A stretch of DNA of 5,387 bases from Paracoccaceae bacterium (GTDB taxonomy: Bacteria > Pseudomonadota > Alphaproteobacteria > Rhodobacterales > Rhodobacteraceae). Positions within the stretch are counted from its first letter, which is position 1, and every line of letters starts with the position of its first letter. The translations under genes were made by a program, and so were the position numbers. The stretch is from the NCBI GenBank assembly GCA_007128995.1, contig SKWJ01000033.1, forward strand, positions 1 through 5,387. The letters are read 5' to 3'. Below are positions 1 through 5,387 of this stretch, one piece after another. A model generated the notes under the pieces. It ran no database searches, was not told the origin of the DNA, and saw nothing but the letters and a program-made list of their open reading frames with translations.

Positions 1-260
1 CGCGCTACCCGCTGGCGCATGGTGCCCCCGTGCATGTCGGTGATCCTGCAGAACTGGGGATAACTGCGCTTGATCGCCCAGACTGGGGCGAGGCGGTCAC
101 GCTTGAACCGGGTGAAGTGCCTGTCTTCTGGGCCTGTGGTGTGACTTCGCAGAATGCATTGCTGTCTGCGGGTATTCCCTTGGTCATCACCCATGCGCCC
201 GGACATATGTTGATCAGCGATATTGATGACGATGCTGTCTCACCGATCTGGAAACCTTGA
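1..260 (+). CDS. D-glutamate cyclase-like / putative hydro-lyase (DUF1445, UPF0317), 3' end only
   Basis: This is the C-terminal 85 residues of a protein whose start lies left of the window; the reading frame begins at base 3 and is open from the edge to a TGA at 258-260. Recognisable family signatures, in order, are [10 protein letters not shown] (visible residues 6-15), [10 protein letters not shown] (39-48) and ITHAPGHM (62-69). These are typical of the C-terminal half of the YcsI/UPF0317 family, usually annotated 'putative hydro-lyase' and related to the D-glutamate cyclase domain of mitochondrial DGLUCY, which converts D-glutamate to 5-oxo-D-proline. Family members are about 260-270 residues, so roughly 180 residues are missing. 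The conserved Cys45 and the His residues of the HAPGH motif are present, but I cannot assign catalytic roles to them. The protein has no membrane segment here and is presumably cytoplasmic. The 18-base gap to the binding-protein gene implies co-transcription with the TRAP transporter. Family assignment is fairly secure; the actual reaction is not. Confidence 0.85.
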   Translation, partial: RYPLAHGAPVHVGDPAELGITALDRPDWGEAVTLEPGEVPVFWACGVTSQNALLSAGIPLVITHAPGHMLISDIDDDAVSPIWKP

Positions 261-268
261 CCAACAGT

Positions 269-272
269 GGAG
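269..272 (+). promoter_or_regulatory. Ribosome binding site of the dctP-type gene
   Basis: GGAG lies 6 bases before the ATG at 279. This site decides the start: a GTG at 267 in the same frame would overlap the Shine-Dalgarno sequence itself and put MEKT in front of a normal signal peptide, so ATG 279 is preferred. Confidence 0.75.
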
Positions 273-278
273 AAAACA

Positions 279-1319
279 ATGAAACTGAAACTTGTATCAA
301 GCCTTTTGTTATCCAGCGCCCTTGCAGCGCCCGCGTCAGCGGAAATGCTCTCGGTTGTCGGAAGCTGGTCCAACCTGCCCTTGCACCGCCAGTTCGAGGC
401 CCCGTTCTGGACCGAAATCCTGCCCGCCGCCGCTGATGGCCGGTTGGAAATTGCGATGACCACTCATAACGAGATGGGGCTTGGTGTCGGGGATGTGTTC
501 AACCTGCTGGGCGATGGGGTCTATGATGTGGCCATGACTGTCGGTGACTATGCCGTGGCGGATGCCCCGGAACTGGAAGGGCTGGATGTGCCACTGGTTG
601 CACTGGACGCAGAGACTGCACGCGCGATGGTCGATGCCGCCCGACCCATGGTGGCGGATATTTTCCGCAATCGCTTCAACAGCCATGTGCTGGCAATTGC
701 GCCCTACCCGCCGCAGATCGTTTTCTGCAATGCCGAAGTTACCGGCCTTGATGATATGCGTGGTCTGAAGGTGCGCGGATCGGGCCGGATGACAGCGAAG
801 CTGCTTGAGGCACTGGGCGCGGAAGGGGTAAACGTGGATTTCGGCGAAGTGCCCGGGGCCTTGCAGCGCGGGGCGATTGATTGCGCGGTGACAGGGGCCG
901 GGTCGGGCTACAATGCCGGCTGGTGGGAAGTCTCGACCCATCTTGTGACGCTGCCCTTGGGCGGGTGGGACCCGGTTGTGACGGCCATCAATCTGGATCG
1001 CTGGAACCGTCTTGACCGTGAGTTGCAGGCCTTGATCGAGACCACAATCGCAGCTGAATTCGAAGAACCCGCATGGGCCGTCGCGCAGGATGCGCTGGTC
1101 AACGATGTCGCCTGTCTGACCGGGACCGCTGACTGCCCCTATGGCGAGGCCCGCGACATGATCCTTGTTGACGCCTCGGAGGCGGATTTCGAGACAGCCC
1201 GCAATATTCTGATCAGTGAGGTTCTGCCTGACTGGGCTGCGCGTGCCGGGAATGACTGGGCGCAACGCTGGAACGAGTCCGTTGGTGCCGTTGTCGGTGT
1301 TACTGTGGCGCTGGATTAA
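279..1319 (+). CDS. dctP: TRAP transporter solute-binding protein, DctP family
   Basis: A periplasmic binding protein of 346 residues that captures a small solute and delivers it to the DctQM membrane complex encoded next. The N-terminus is a clear Sec signal peptide: Lys2 and Lys4, a hydrophobic core at 5-17, and an ASA cleavage site after Ala21, so the mature protein starts near Glu22. The length fits the family (about 320-350). The LKVRGSGR segment contains Arg166, at the position of the conserved arginine that in characterised DctP-type proteins salt-bridges the substrate carboxylate; it is followed by the usual 'GEVPGALQRGAIDCAVTG' helix-strand pattern. The stretch around Tyr211-Trp216 (GYNAGWWEV) replaces the more common DG.ENP-type motif and marks a subgroup of the family. 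There are four cysteines in the mature part (150, 202, 279, 286), the last two close together. The start is ATG 279 with GGAG upstream. The substrate cannot be read from sequence; a carboxylate is likely, and 5-oxoproline or D-glutamate is suggested only by the upstream enzyme. The symbol denotes the family, not dicarboxylate specificity. Confidence 0.93.
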   Translation: MKLKLVSSLLLSSALAAPASAEMLSVVGSWSNLPLHRQFEAPFWTEILPAAADGRLEIAMTTHNEMGLGVGDVFNLLGDGVYDVAMTVGDYAVADAPELEGLDVPLVALDAETARAMVDAARPMVADIFRNRFNSHVLAIAPYPPQIVFCNAEVTGLDDMRGLKVRGSGRMTAKLLEALGAEGVNVDFGEVPGALQRGAIDCAVTGAGSGYNAGWWEVSTHLVTLPLGGWDPVVTAINLDRWNRLDRELQALIETTIAAEFEEPAWAVAQDALVNDVACLTGTADCPYGEARDMILVDASEADFETARNILISEVLPDWAARAGNDWAQRWNESVGAVVGVTVALD

Positions 1320-1332
1320 GCCCGTCGCGGGC
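1320..1332 (+). promoter_or_regulatory. Small GC hairpin directly after the dctP stop codon
   Basis: GCCCG (1320-1324) and CGGGC (1328-1332) form a perfect 5-bp stem around a TCG loop, beginning at the first base after the TAA. It sits in the 37-base dctP-dctQ gap. In binding-protein operons, hairpins here can protect the 3' end of the binding-protein message or reduce read-through, giving more binding protein than membrane subunits. There is no T-run, so it is not a standard terminator. Five base pairs can arise by chance in GC-rich DNA, so a function is only inferred. Confidence 0.4.
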
Positions 1333-1344
1333 GATCTGAACGCG

Positions 1345-1350
1345 AAAGGG
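1345..1350 (+). promoter_or_regulatory. Ribosome binding site of the dctQ-type gene
   Basis: AAAGGG is 6 bases before the ATG at 1357. It fixes the start there rather than at in-frame codons further upstream, which would make the gene overlap dctP by about 100 bases and add a polar N-terminal extension unlike the family. Confidence 0.6.
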
Positions 1351-1356
1351 CAGCAC

Positions 1357-1917
1357 ATGGTCTTGCGGATTTTCGGTATCCTGCGTGTCATCAACCGGGG
1401 GATCGCCCTGTGTGTCGGGATCGGGCTTCTTGTCTGCGTCGGCTATGTGTTGCTTGAAATTCTGCTGCGCCGTTTCGGGTCATCGCTGGGGGGGACATCG
1501 GAAATCACTGGCTATGTGATGGCTGTTGCGACGGCTTGGGGTATGGGCTTTGCGCTGATGGAACTGTCCCATATCCGCATTGAGGTTCTGCGCACCCGGT
1601 TTGCAAGCTGGGGGCGCGTGTTTCTGGACCTTCTGGCCATGCTGGCCATGTCGGCGACGGTCGTGATCATCGCCTTCCGGGCTTGGCCGGTTCTGGCGCG
1701 ATCGCTCAACAACAACTCGCGCGCCAACACCGTACTCGAAACCCCGCTCTGGATTCCGCAAAGCCTGTGGTTCGGCGGCTGGGTCTGGTTTGCATGCATG
1801 TGCTGTGCCGTCACGCTGTTGTCGATCATCCTCGTGTTGCAGGGAAAACTGGGCAGCGTCGAAAAAGGCATCGGGATTCGCAATGAAATTGAAGATGAGT
1901 TGGGGCAGTCACGATGA
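1357..1917 (+). CDS. dctQ: TRAP transporter small permease subunit, DctQ family
   Basis: An inner-membrane protein of 186 residues, the small (four-helix) subunit of a TRAP transporter, which pairs with the large DctM subunit and stabilises it in the membrane. Hydrophobic segments run at about 14-36, 50-70, 87-107 and 136-161, matching the four-helix family plan. Family features visible are EILLRRF after helix 1 (35-40 region), Glu49 at the start of helix 2, the SHIRIEVLR stretch after helix 2 (71-79; the usual 'H-x-x-V/I' motif), and TPLWIPQ (129-135) before helix 4. The C-terminal tail (162-186) is charged and cytoplasmic. ATG 1357 is chosen because it has AAAGGG at the right distance and gives the usual length of 160-190 residues. 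It lies 37 bases after dctP and its TGA overlaps the dctM start codon, so it belongs to the same operon. DctQ sequences diverge quickly, but the assignment is firm from context plus motifs. Confidence 0.9.
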   Translation: MVLRIFGILRVINRGIALCVGIGLLVCVGYVLLEILLRRFGSSLGGTSEITGYVMAVATAWGMGFALMELSHIRIEVLRTRFASWGRVFLDLLAMLAMSATVVIIAFRAWPVLARSLNNNSRANTVLETPLWIPQSLWFGGWVWFACMCCAVTLLSIILVLQGKLGSVEKGIGIRNEIEDELGQSR

Positions 1918-3194
1918 TCCTTTACATCTTCAGCGGATTGCTGGGCCTGATGGCGCTGACGATTCCGGTCGGTATTGTGCTGTTCCTGCTTGGCTTTGGG
2001 GTTGACCAGTTCTTCACGCCCTTCCCGCTGATCCGGGGTCTTGGACAGTTCGTCTGGTCTTCGTCCAATTCTTCGACCCTGATCGCGATCCCGTTTTTCG
2101 TCTTGCTGGGGGAAGTGCTGGTGCGCGGCGGGGTGGCGGCCAAAACCTATGCTGCGCTGGATCGTTGGCTCAGTTGGCTTCCGGGCGGGCTGATCCACGC
2201 CAATATCGGCACGGCGACCTTGTTTTCCGCGACTTCGGGCTCTTCCGTGGCGACAGCGGCGACGGTTGCGACCGTTGCCATGCCGCAGGCCGAGCGTCTG
2301 GGCTACGATCCCCGGCTGTTTTCCGGTGCGATTGCCGCGGGCGGAACCCTTGGCATCATGATCCCGCCCTCTATCAATCTCATCGTCTATGGGTTTCTGA
2401 CCGAGACATCGATCCCCCAGCTTTTTGTTGCAGGCCTGGTGCCGGGCCTGATGCTGGCAGTCGGGTTCAGTATCATGACCGCGCTGATCTGCCTGTTGCG
2501 CCCGGAACTGGGGGGCGAATCGCGCCGCTATCCGTTTCCCGAGATGCTGGCCGTGCTGGTGCATCTGATCCCGATTTTCCTGCTCTTTGCCGCAATTGTC
2601 GGGTCAATCTATCGCGGCTGGGCCACCCCGACCGAGGCGGCGGCTGTGGGTGTCGGGATGGCCTTTGTCATTGCGGCGTTTTCCGGGGGCGTGAACTGGC
2701 CGATGCTGCGAGAATCGCTTTACGGCACGATCCGGATCACGGCCATGATCATGCTGGTGGTGCTGGGTGCGGCGTTTTTGAATTTCACCTTGTCAAGCGC
2801 CGGTCTGGGCCGAGAGTTGCGCGCGTTCATGGAAGGGCTTGGATTGTCCCCCTTCATGACGCTGATGGTGATTGTCGCAATCTATATTGTGCTGGGTTTC
2901 TTTATTGAAACGCTGTCACTGATGGTGATCACAATTCCGATCATGGTGCCGATCGTCGTCGGCCTTGGCTATGATCCGATCTGGTTCGGGATTCTGATGA
3001 TCGTGCTGGTCGAGATGGCGTTGATCACCCCTCCGGTCGGGCTGAACCTTTACGTTGTGCAAGGGGCGCGACGTGGGGGCAACCTCTCTGAGGTCATGGT
3101 CGGTGCAATCCCTTATGCTGTCTTGATGTTGTTCATGGCATTCCTGCTGATTGCCGTGCCGGGGCTGGCCCTGTGGCTGCCCGCCAATCTGTGA
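1914..3194 (+). CDS. dctM: TRAP transporter large permease subunit, DctM family
   Basis: An inner-membrane protein of 426 residues, the ion-coupled translocation subunit of the TRAP transporter; it exchanges solute from the DctP protein for a sodium (or proton) gradient across the membrane. It is hydrophobic throughout, with about 11-13 segments, and has the family length (about 425-430). Signatures in order are GEVLVRGGVA (66-75), SATSGSSVATAA (105-116), the LGYDP and AAGGTLGIMIPPS region (129-153, first inverted-repeat hairpin), ATPTEAAA (237-244), the second-repeat segment around Glu332 to Pro346, and TPPVGLNLY (372-380). The paired glycine/proline-rich motifs match the two halves of the elevator-type fold that form the ion and substrate sites. 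The start ATG overlaps the dctQ stop as ATGA (1914-1917). The Shine-Dalgarno is poor (GGGG at 1902-1905, 8 bases away), so translation is probably coupled to dctQ. No frame break or truncation is seen. Substrate specificity comes mostly from the DctP partner. Confidence 0.95.
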   Translation: MILYIFSGLLGLMALTIPVGIVLFLLGFGVDQFFTPFPLIRGLGQFVWSSSNSSTLIAIPFFVLLGEVLVRGGVAAKTYAALDRWLSWLPGGLIHANIGTATLFSATSGSSVATAATVATVAMPQAERLGYDPRLFSGAIAAGGTLGIMIPPSINLIVYGFLTETSIPQLFVAGLVPGLMLAVGFSIMTALICLLRPELGGESRRYPFPEMLAVLVHLIPIFLLFAAIVGSIYRGWATPTEAAAVGVGMAFVIAAFSGGVNWPMLRESLYGTIRITAMIMLVVLGAAFLNFTLSSAGLGRELRAFMEGLGLSPFMTLMVIVAIYIVLGFFIETLSLMVITIPIMVPIVVGLGYDPIWFGILMIVLVEMALITPPVGLNLYVVQGARRGGNLSEVMVGAIPYAVLMLFMAFLLIAVPGLALWLPANL

Positions 3195-3197
3195 GCG

Positions 3198-3216
3198 GCG
3201 CGGGAGTCATCCGCGC
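3198..3216 (+). terminator. Possible hairpin terminator after dctM
   Basis: GCGCGG (3198-3203) pairs perfectly with CCGCGC (3211-3216), extendable by a G-U pair to a 7-bp stem with a 5-base loop. It starts 4 bases after the dctM stop, inside the 66-base gap between convergent genes, where a terminator is expected. There is no T-run on either strand, so an intrinsic terminator is not proven; it may be an RNA 3'-end stabiliser used with Rho. A second weak pairing (GGGGC at 3244-3248 with GCCCC at 3257-3261) runs into the stop codon of the opposing gene. Confidence 0.35.
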
Positions 3217-3260
3217 AGCCCCGAAGCGATCCGGCAGAATGTTGGGGCAGGGGCGGGCCC

Positions 3261-4127
3261 CTATGCCATGCGCGACCGCTGCACTGCCAGAATACCTGCC
3301 ATGATGACCAGAACGCCAATCACATCAAACAGGCCAAGCGCTTCGCCCAGCAATATGGCCGCAACTGCCACACCGAAAAACGGGTTGAGGAAATGGAAAG
3401 TCGCCGCCTTGACAGCGCCGATCCGCCCCACCAGCAGAAACCAGACCCAGGTCGCCGCCAATCCGGGAACCAGAACCGTATAGCTGAAAGCCCCTGCAAG
3501 CTGCCATGTCCAGTTCACCTCTGGCACTTCGAGCAGGATTGCCGGACCGATCAGCAGGGCCGATCCTACCAGCATCTGCAAGCCCACGATCATCAGCAGG
3601 TTGCCGCCCGCGCCCGAGGCGACGCGCACGCTCAAGGTGGCCACTGTCAGCGATATGACACCCAGCACGCAAAGCGCCAGACCGAAAAGATCGACGCCGC
3701 CGGTCAGGCGCGCGCCCATGATCAGCGCGACACCGGCAAAGCCTGCCACAAGACCGGAAACCGCAAGCGGGCGCAGTTTCTCGCGCAGGATCAGCCAGCC
3801 AAACAGCGCGACCAGAAGCGGCATGGTCGAGGCGATAATGGCCGCAAGCGAGGCTTCGACAGTCTGCATGGCGACAAAGTTCATCCCCAGATAGAGCGCG
3901 TTCTGTGACAGCCCGAAAATGATTGTCGCGCGCCATTGTCCCGGCGTCAGCGACCAGCTTTGTCCCAAGGCCCGCGCAATCGCGATCCCGATCAGGCCGG
4001 AAATCAGGAACCGCAAGCTCAGGGCATAAAGCGGGGGCGCATCCGCCACGATCATGCGCGCTGAAGTAAAGGCCGATGACCACATGAACGCGAAGGCCAG
4101 GCCCATCAGAATTGCACGCAGATCCAT
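3261..4127 (-). CDS. DMT superfamily transporter, EamA family
   Basis: An inner-membrane protein of 288 residues with ten predicted membrane helices arranged as two EamA repeats (about 4-137 and 148-283), the standard drug/metabolite transporter plan. Characteristic features are the opening FMWSSAF (14-20), PPLYALSLRF (31-40), the VEASLAAII and TMP stretch (90-103), the cytoplasmic REKL (115-118) ending the first repeat's motif, and in the second repeat FLNPFFGV (246-253) with the matching GEAL (261-264). Characterised relatives (RhaT, EamA/YdeD, RarD-like) export or exchange amino acids, sugars or other metabolites; the substrate here cannot be told. The start ATG lies 3 bases after the stop of the upstream MATE gene, with AAAGG (4136-4140) 8 bases before it inside the end of that gene. 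The two are thus one operon. The gene ends in TAG and faces dctM tail to tail. No damage is seen. Family assignment is strong, specific function unknown. Confidence 0.92.
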   Translation of the reverse strand: MDLRAILMGLAFAFMWSSAFTSARMIVADAPPLYALSLRFLISGLIGIAIARALGQSWSLTPGQWRATIIFGLSQNALYLGMNFVAMQTVEASLAAIIASTMPLLVALFGWLILREKLRPLAVSGLVAGFAGVALIMGARLTGGVDLFGLALCVLGVISLTVATLSVRVASGAGGNLLMIVGLQMLVGSALLIGPAILLEVPEVNWTWQLAGAFSYTVLVPGLAATWVWFLLVGRIGAVKAATFHFLNPFFGVAVAAILLGEALGLFDVIGVLVIMAGILAVQRSRMA

Positions 4128-4130
4128 GAT

Positions 4131-5387
4131 TTATGCCTTTGCCCATGGTCGGGCTTGCGGCCGCCCCGGCCCTGCCCAGAATCGCAGCATCAGCAGAATT
4201 GCTGCCATGCTGAGACCAACAACCAGCCCCGCCCAGATGCCTTCGCCATTCCAGCCCAGATGAATGCCCAGAAAGTAACTGGTTGGCAATCCCACGCCCC
4301 AATAGCTGAAGGCGGCAATCAGCATCGGAACGCGCGTGTCCTGAACGCCGCGCAGCAGCCCCATGGCCATCACCTGCGCGCCGTCGGCAAGCTGAAAGAC
4401 AGCCGCGACGATGAGGATCGAGGCCCCTATCGCAATGATCGCGCCGCGTGCCGGGTCCGTCGGGGACAGAAACAGCCCTACCAGAAACGGCCCGGCAAGA
4501 ATGTAAAGCACCATTGTCGCAAGCGCGAAGGTCATCGATACGGCGATGGACATGCGGGCGCTGGCACGCAGGGCCACCTGATCGCGCTGCCCGCGTGCCC
4601 GCCCCACCAGAACCGTTGCCGCATTGGAAAAGCCCAGATGTACCATGAACAGCATCGCCGTGATTTCAATCGCGATCCCATGCGCTGCCAGTTCATGCGT
4701 GCCGATCCAGCCCATCATGATGGCTGCGGCGGAAAAGAGCGCCGTTTCTGCCACAAGCGCCACACCGATTGGCCATCCCAGGCGCCAGACCAACCCCATG
4801 GCCTGCCAGTCCGGGCGCCAGAAGCGCTGGAACAAGGCATATCGGCGCAAAGTCGGCAACATCTGGCAGTAGAGTGCAAGTGCGGCCAGACTGGCCAGAT
4901 TGACAAGGATGGTGGCAATCGCCGCCCCGCGCACGCCCAGTTCCGGCCCCCCCAGATTTCCGAAGATCAAGATCCAGTTCAGCGCGACATTCAGGCCAAC
5001 CGCCCCGACCGTGATCCAGAGCGCGACCTGCGTACGCCCGAGGGCCGCAAGATAATTCTTCAGGACCATCACACAGAGTGCGGGAACCAGCGAGAACCCA
5101 AGGATGCGCATATAGGCCTCGCCCAGCGGGATGACATCTTCAGGCTGCGACAGGGCCGTCAGCAAGTGGCCCGAAAACCAGAACAGCGGCAGGGCTGCAA
5201 GGCCGAATCCAACCGAGAGCCACAACCCCATCCGGGTCGCGCGGCGCACTTCGGTGTCATTGTCAGAGGCAGCGGCAGTTGCGACCATTGGCATGACCGC
5301 GTTGGCAAAGCCGCTTCCGAAGGTGAAGACGGCGAAAAACAAGGCCGCGCCCAGAACGCCCGCCGCCAGATCGGTCACACCATACCA
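4131..5387 (-). CDS. MATE family efflux transporter, N-terminus cut by window edge
   Basis: An inner-membrane exporter of the multidrug and toxic compound extrusion family, which expels cationic or other small compounds in exchange for sodium ions or protons. 418 codons are visible and the frame is open to the last base (it reads Trp-Tyr-Gly-Val at the edge). The GTG at 5378 is therefore an internal valine, not the start: WYGV is the usual end of the first helix region in this family. About 35-45 residues, including most of helix 1, are missing, as members are about 440-460 long. Two six-helix lobes are visible: the end of the first lobe near 180 and the second starting about 199 (LVWRLGWPIG, 199-208). 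Further family signatures are LAAHGIAIEI (233-242), LGFSNAATVLVGRARG (251-266), FQLADGAQ (331-338), LLRGVQDTRVPM (344-355) and SYWGVGLP (361-368). It precedes the EamA gene by 3 bases. Closest in style to NorM-like proteins; the substrate is not predictable. Confidence 0.93.
   Translation of the reverse strand, partial: WYGVTDLAAGVLGAALFFAVFTFGSGFANAVMPMVATAAASDNDTEVRRATRMGLWLSVGFGLAALPLFWFSGHLLTALSQPEDVIPLGEAYMRILGFSLVPALCVMVLKNYLAALGRTQVALWITVGAVGLNVALNWILIFGNLGGPELGVRGAAIATILVNLASLAALALYCQMLPTLRRYALFQRFWRPDWQAMGLVWRLGWPIGVALVAETALFSAAAIMMGWIGTHELAAHGIAIEITAMLFMVHLGFSNAATVLVGRARGQRDQVALRASARMSIAVSMTFALATMVLYILAGPFLVGLFLSPTDPARGAIIAIGASILIVAAVFQLADGAQVMAMGLLRGVQDTRVPMLIAAFSYWGVGLPTSYFLGIHLGWNGEGIWAGLVVGLSMAAILLMLRFWAGPGRPQARPWAKA
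4136..4140 (-). promoter_or_regulatory. Ribosome binding site of the EamA gene, inside the MATE coding end
   Basis: Read on the minus strand, AAAGG lies 8 bases before the ATG at 4127 and within the last codons of the MATE gene (Ala-Lys-Ala-stop). Ribosomes finishing the MATE gene would therefore be positioned to restart on the EamA gene, a normal layout for translational coupling. Confidence 0.5.

Noticed and set aside
267..278. GTG at 267 as the start of the binding-protein gene
   Set aside because: It overlaps the GGAG ribosome binding site of the ATG at 279 and adds residues in front of a standard signal peptide.
261..278. A separate promoter for the TRAP genes
   Set aside because: Only 18 bases separate the two genes and they are filled by the ribosome binding site; no -35/-10 pair fits in the gap.
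5..463. A 152-codon minus-strand frame over the window start
   Set aside because: It lies opposite the DUF1445 end and the start of dctP, is Ser/Ala/Gly-rich without motifs, and has no supporting context.
1216..1356. An upstream start for dctQ overlapping the end of dctP
   Set aside because: The added 47 residues are not hydrophobic and not typical of the family, while ATG 1357 has AAAGGG at good spacing and gives normal length.
336..1394. A 352-codon open frame on the minus strand opposite dctP
   Set aside because: It is antisense to a well-recognised binding protein, its translation is rich in Arg, His, Gln and Cys with no recognisable motif, and it follows from the strong G/C third-position bias of the real gene.
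1512..2564. A 350-codon open frame on the minus strand opposite dctQ and dctM
   Set aside because: The translation is low in complexity (Arg/Gln/His/Asp-rich), spans two real genes and has no family resemblance; it is a mirror effect of GC-rich coding.
2165..2908. A 247-codon plus-strand frame inside dctM
   Set aside because: It lies wholly inside the dctM gene in another frame, is rich in Arg, Gly, Asp and Cys, and dctM itself is intact across this stretch, so no frameshift is implied.
3325..4302. A 325-codon minus-strand frame overlapping the EamA gene and the end of the MATE gene
   Set aside because: It is out of frame with both intact transporter genes and its translation lacks the hydrophobic segments and motifs they show.

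Overview
The window is GC-rich and densely coded, with strong G/C preference at third codon positions. Its protein families and their arrangement suggest an alphaproteobacterium, most likely of the Rhodobacterales/Roseobacter type. That placement is an inference from protein style and gene order, not from a marker gene. All the sequence is explained by six genes; no RNA gene, mobile element, CRISPR array or long repeat is visible, and no stretch over 300 bases lacks a gene.

Left part, plus strand (1-3194): the 3' end of a D-glutamate cyclase-like / putative hydro-lyase gene (DUF1445, UPF0317) is followed 18 bases later by a complete three-gene TRAP transporter: a periplasmic solute-binding protein (dctP type), a small membrane subunit (dctQ type) and a large membrane subunit (dctM type). 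Spacing is tight: 18 bases, then 37 bases holding a small hairpin, then a 4-base ATGA overlap. The four genes therefore look like one operon whose promoter lies to the left of the window. The TRAP system would use an ion gradient to import a small, probably carboxylate-containing solute captured by the binding protein. The neighbouring enzyme makes 5-oxoproline, D-glutamate or a related compound a reasonable but unproven candidate.

Middle (3195-3260): a 66-base junction between convergent transcription units. It contains a GC-rich hairpin just after the dctM stop codon, but no clear T-run.

Right part, minus strand (3261-5387): a MATE-family multidrug/toxin exporter, cut off at its 5' end by the window edge, is followed after 3 bases by a DMT/EamA-family exporter. 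The two are almost certainly co-transcribed and probably translationally coupled. The window thus pairs an import operon with an export operon facing it tail to tail. I see no previously undescribed system; the best leads are the substrate link of the TRAP operon, the hairpin after dctP, and the coupling of two unrelated exporters.
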